Below, piece by piece: positions 5,883 through 5,972 of a DNA stretch of 5,972 nucleotides. The translations under genes were made by a program, and so were the position numbers. Positions within the stretch are counted from its first letter, which is position 1; each line of letters opens with the position of its first letter. Source of the stretch: Draconibacterium sp. (GTDB lineage Bacteria > Bacteroidota > Bacteroidia > Bacteroidales > Prolixibacteraceae); contig JALUZN010000435.1 of assembly GCA_027011835.1 (NCBI GenBank), positions 1 to 5,972 of the forward strand, read 5' to 3'. A model generated the notes under the pieces. The model did no database searches, was not told the origin of the DNA, and saw only the letters and a list, made by a program, of their open reading frames with translations.

Positions 5883-5972
5883 TTATCCGTATTTATACCC
5901 AAACTCGTTTTTATAACTCACGCATGCCACTAAAAGCCGGTTGAACAATGCTTCTCCGTGATATCTTCGATT
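5883..5972 (-). CDS. C-terminal end of an unidentified gene (partial, runs off right edge)
   Basis: The minus strand is open from the window edge to a TAA at 5885-5883, giving 29 residues that read like a real C-terminus (RRYHGEALFNRLL, later KNEFGYKYG). The frame is free of stops while both other minus-strand frames and all plus-strand frames here are short. The composition is protein-like (aromatics, charged residues, a hydrophobic RLLVACV patch). It ends 15 bp before the epimerase ATG, so it is probably the preceding gene of the same operon. I do not recognise the family. Partners often found beside dipeptide epimerases, such as DUF1611 proteins or NlpC/P60 peptidases, cannot be confirmed from this tail. 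Confidence 0.6.
   Translation of the reverse strand, partial: NRRYHGEALFNRLLVACVSYKNEFGYKYG

Noticed and set aside
5911..5962. attC-like appearance: GTTGAAC at 5940-5946 matches the GTTRRRY core, with imperfect CACG/CGTG pairing around it
   Set aside because: No matching RYYYAAC core was found in the right place, and the stretch is explained by the open coding frame on the minus strand that ends at 5883.

Overview
The window looks like chromosomal DNA from a member of the Bacteroidota, probably a marine or environmental Bacteroidia lineage (Marinilabiliales/Prolixibacteraceae-like; the rank below phylum is inference). The reasons are exact TAnnTTTG promoter -7 elements close upstream of two start codons, no convincing Shine-Dalgarno sequences, a DUF2027-Smr fusion typical of this phylum, and PafA-type phosphatase homology.

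Left half, rightward genes. Bases 1-182 are an apparently divergent promoter region with a TAnnTTTG element on each strand. The start of a leftward gene may lie at the extreme left edge. Gene 1 (183-1214) is a DUF2027/Smr-domain protein, a putative nucleic-acid-binding nuclease-like protein. After a 98-bp gap with GC-rich inverted repeats and its own -7 element comes gene 2 (1313-2938), an exported protein of the PafA-like alkaline phosphatase family. By motif alignment gene 2 has lost its nucleophile and nearly all metal ligands, so it is best read as a pseudo-phosphatase. It is the most interesting object in the window.

Right half, leftward genes. After a 187-bp convergent gap the minus strand carries a probable operon, read from right to left. 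It holds the last 29 codons of an unidentified gene (5883-5972), a dipeptide epimerase of the enolase superfamily (4734-5867, 15 bp downstream), and an exported class C beta-lactamase-fold serine hydrolase with a C-terminal DUF3471 domain (3126-4691, 42 bp further). Together the last two suggest peptide processing: a periplasmic hydrolase acting on peptides or D-amino-acid-containing substrates, and a cytoplasmic epimerase converting dipeptides, as in murein-peptide or other dipeptide salvage. The usual Glu-binding arginine of Ala-Glu epimerases is not visible, so the substrate is open.

The right half is visibly more AT-rich than the left half, so the convergent gap may mark the edge of a differently acquired segment. 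No RNA genes, CRISPR arrays or insertion sequences were seen.
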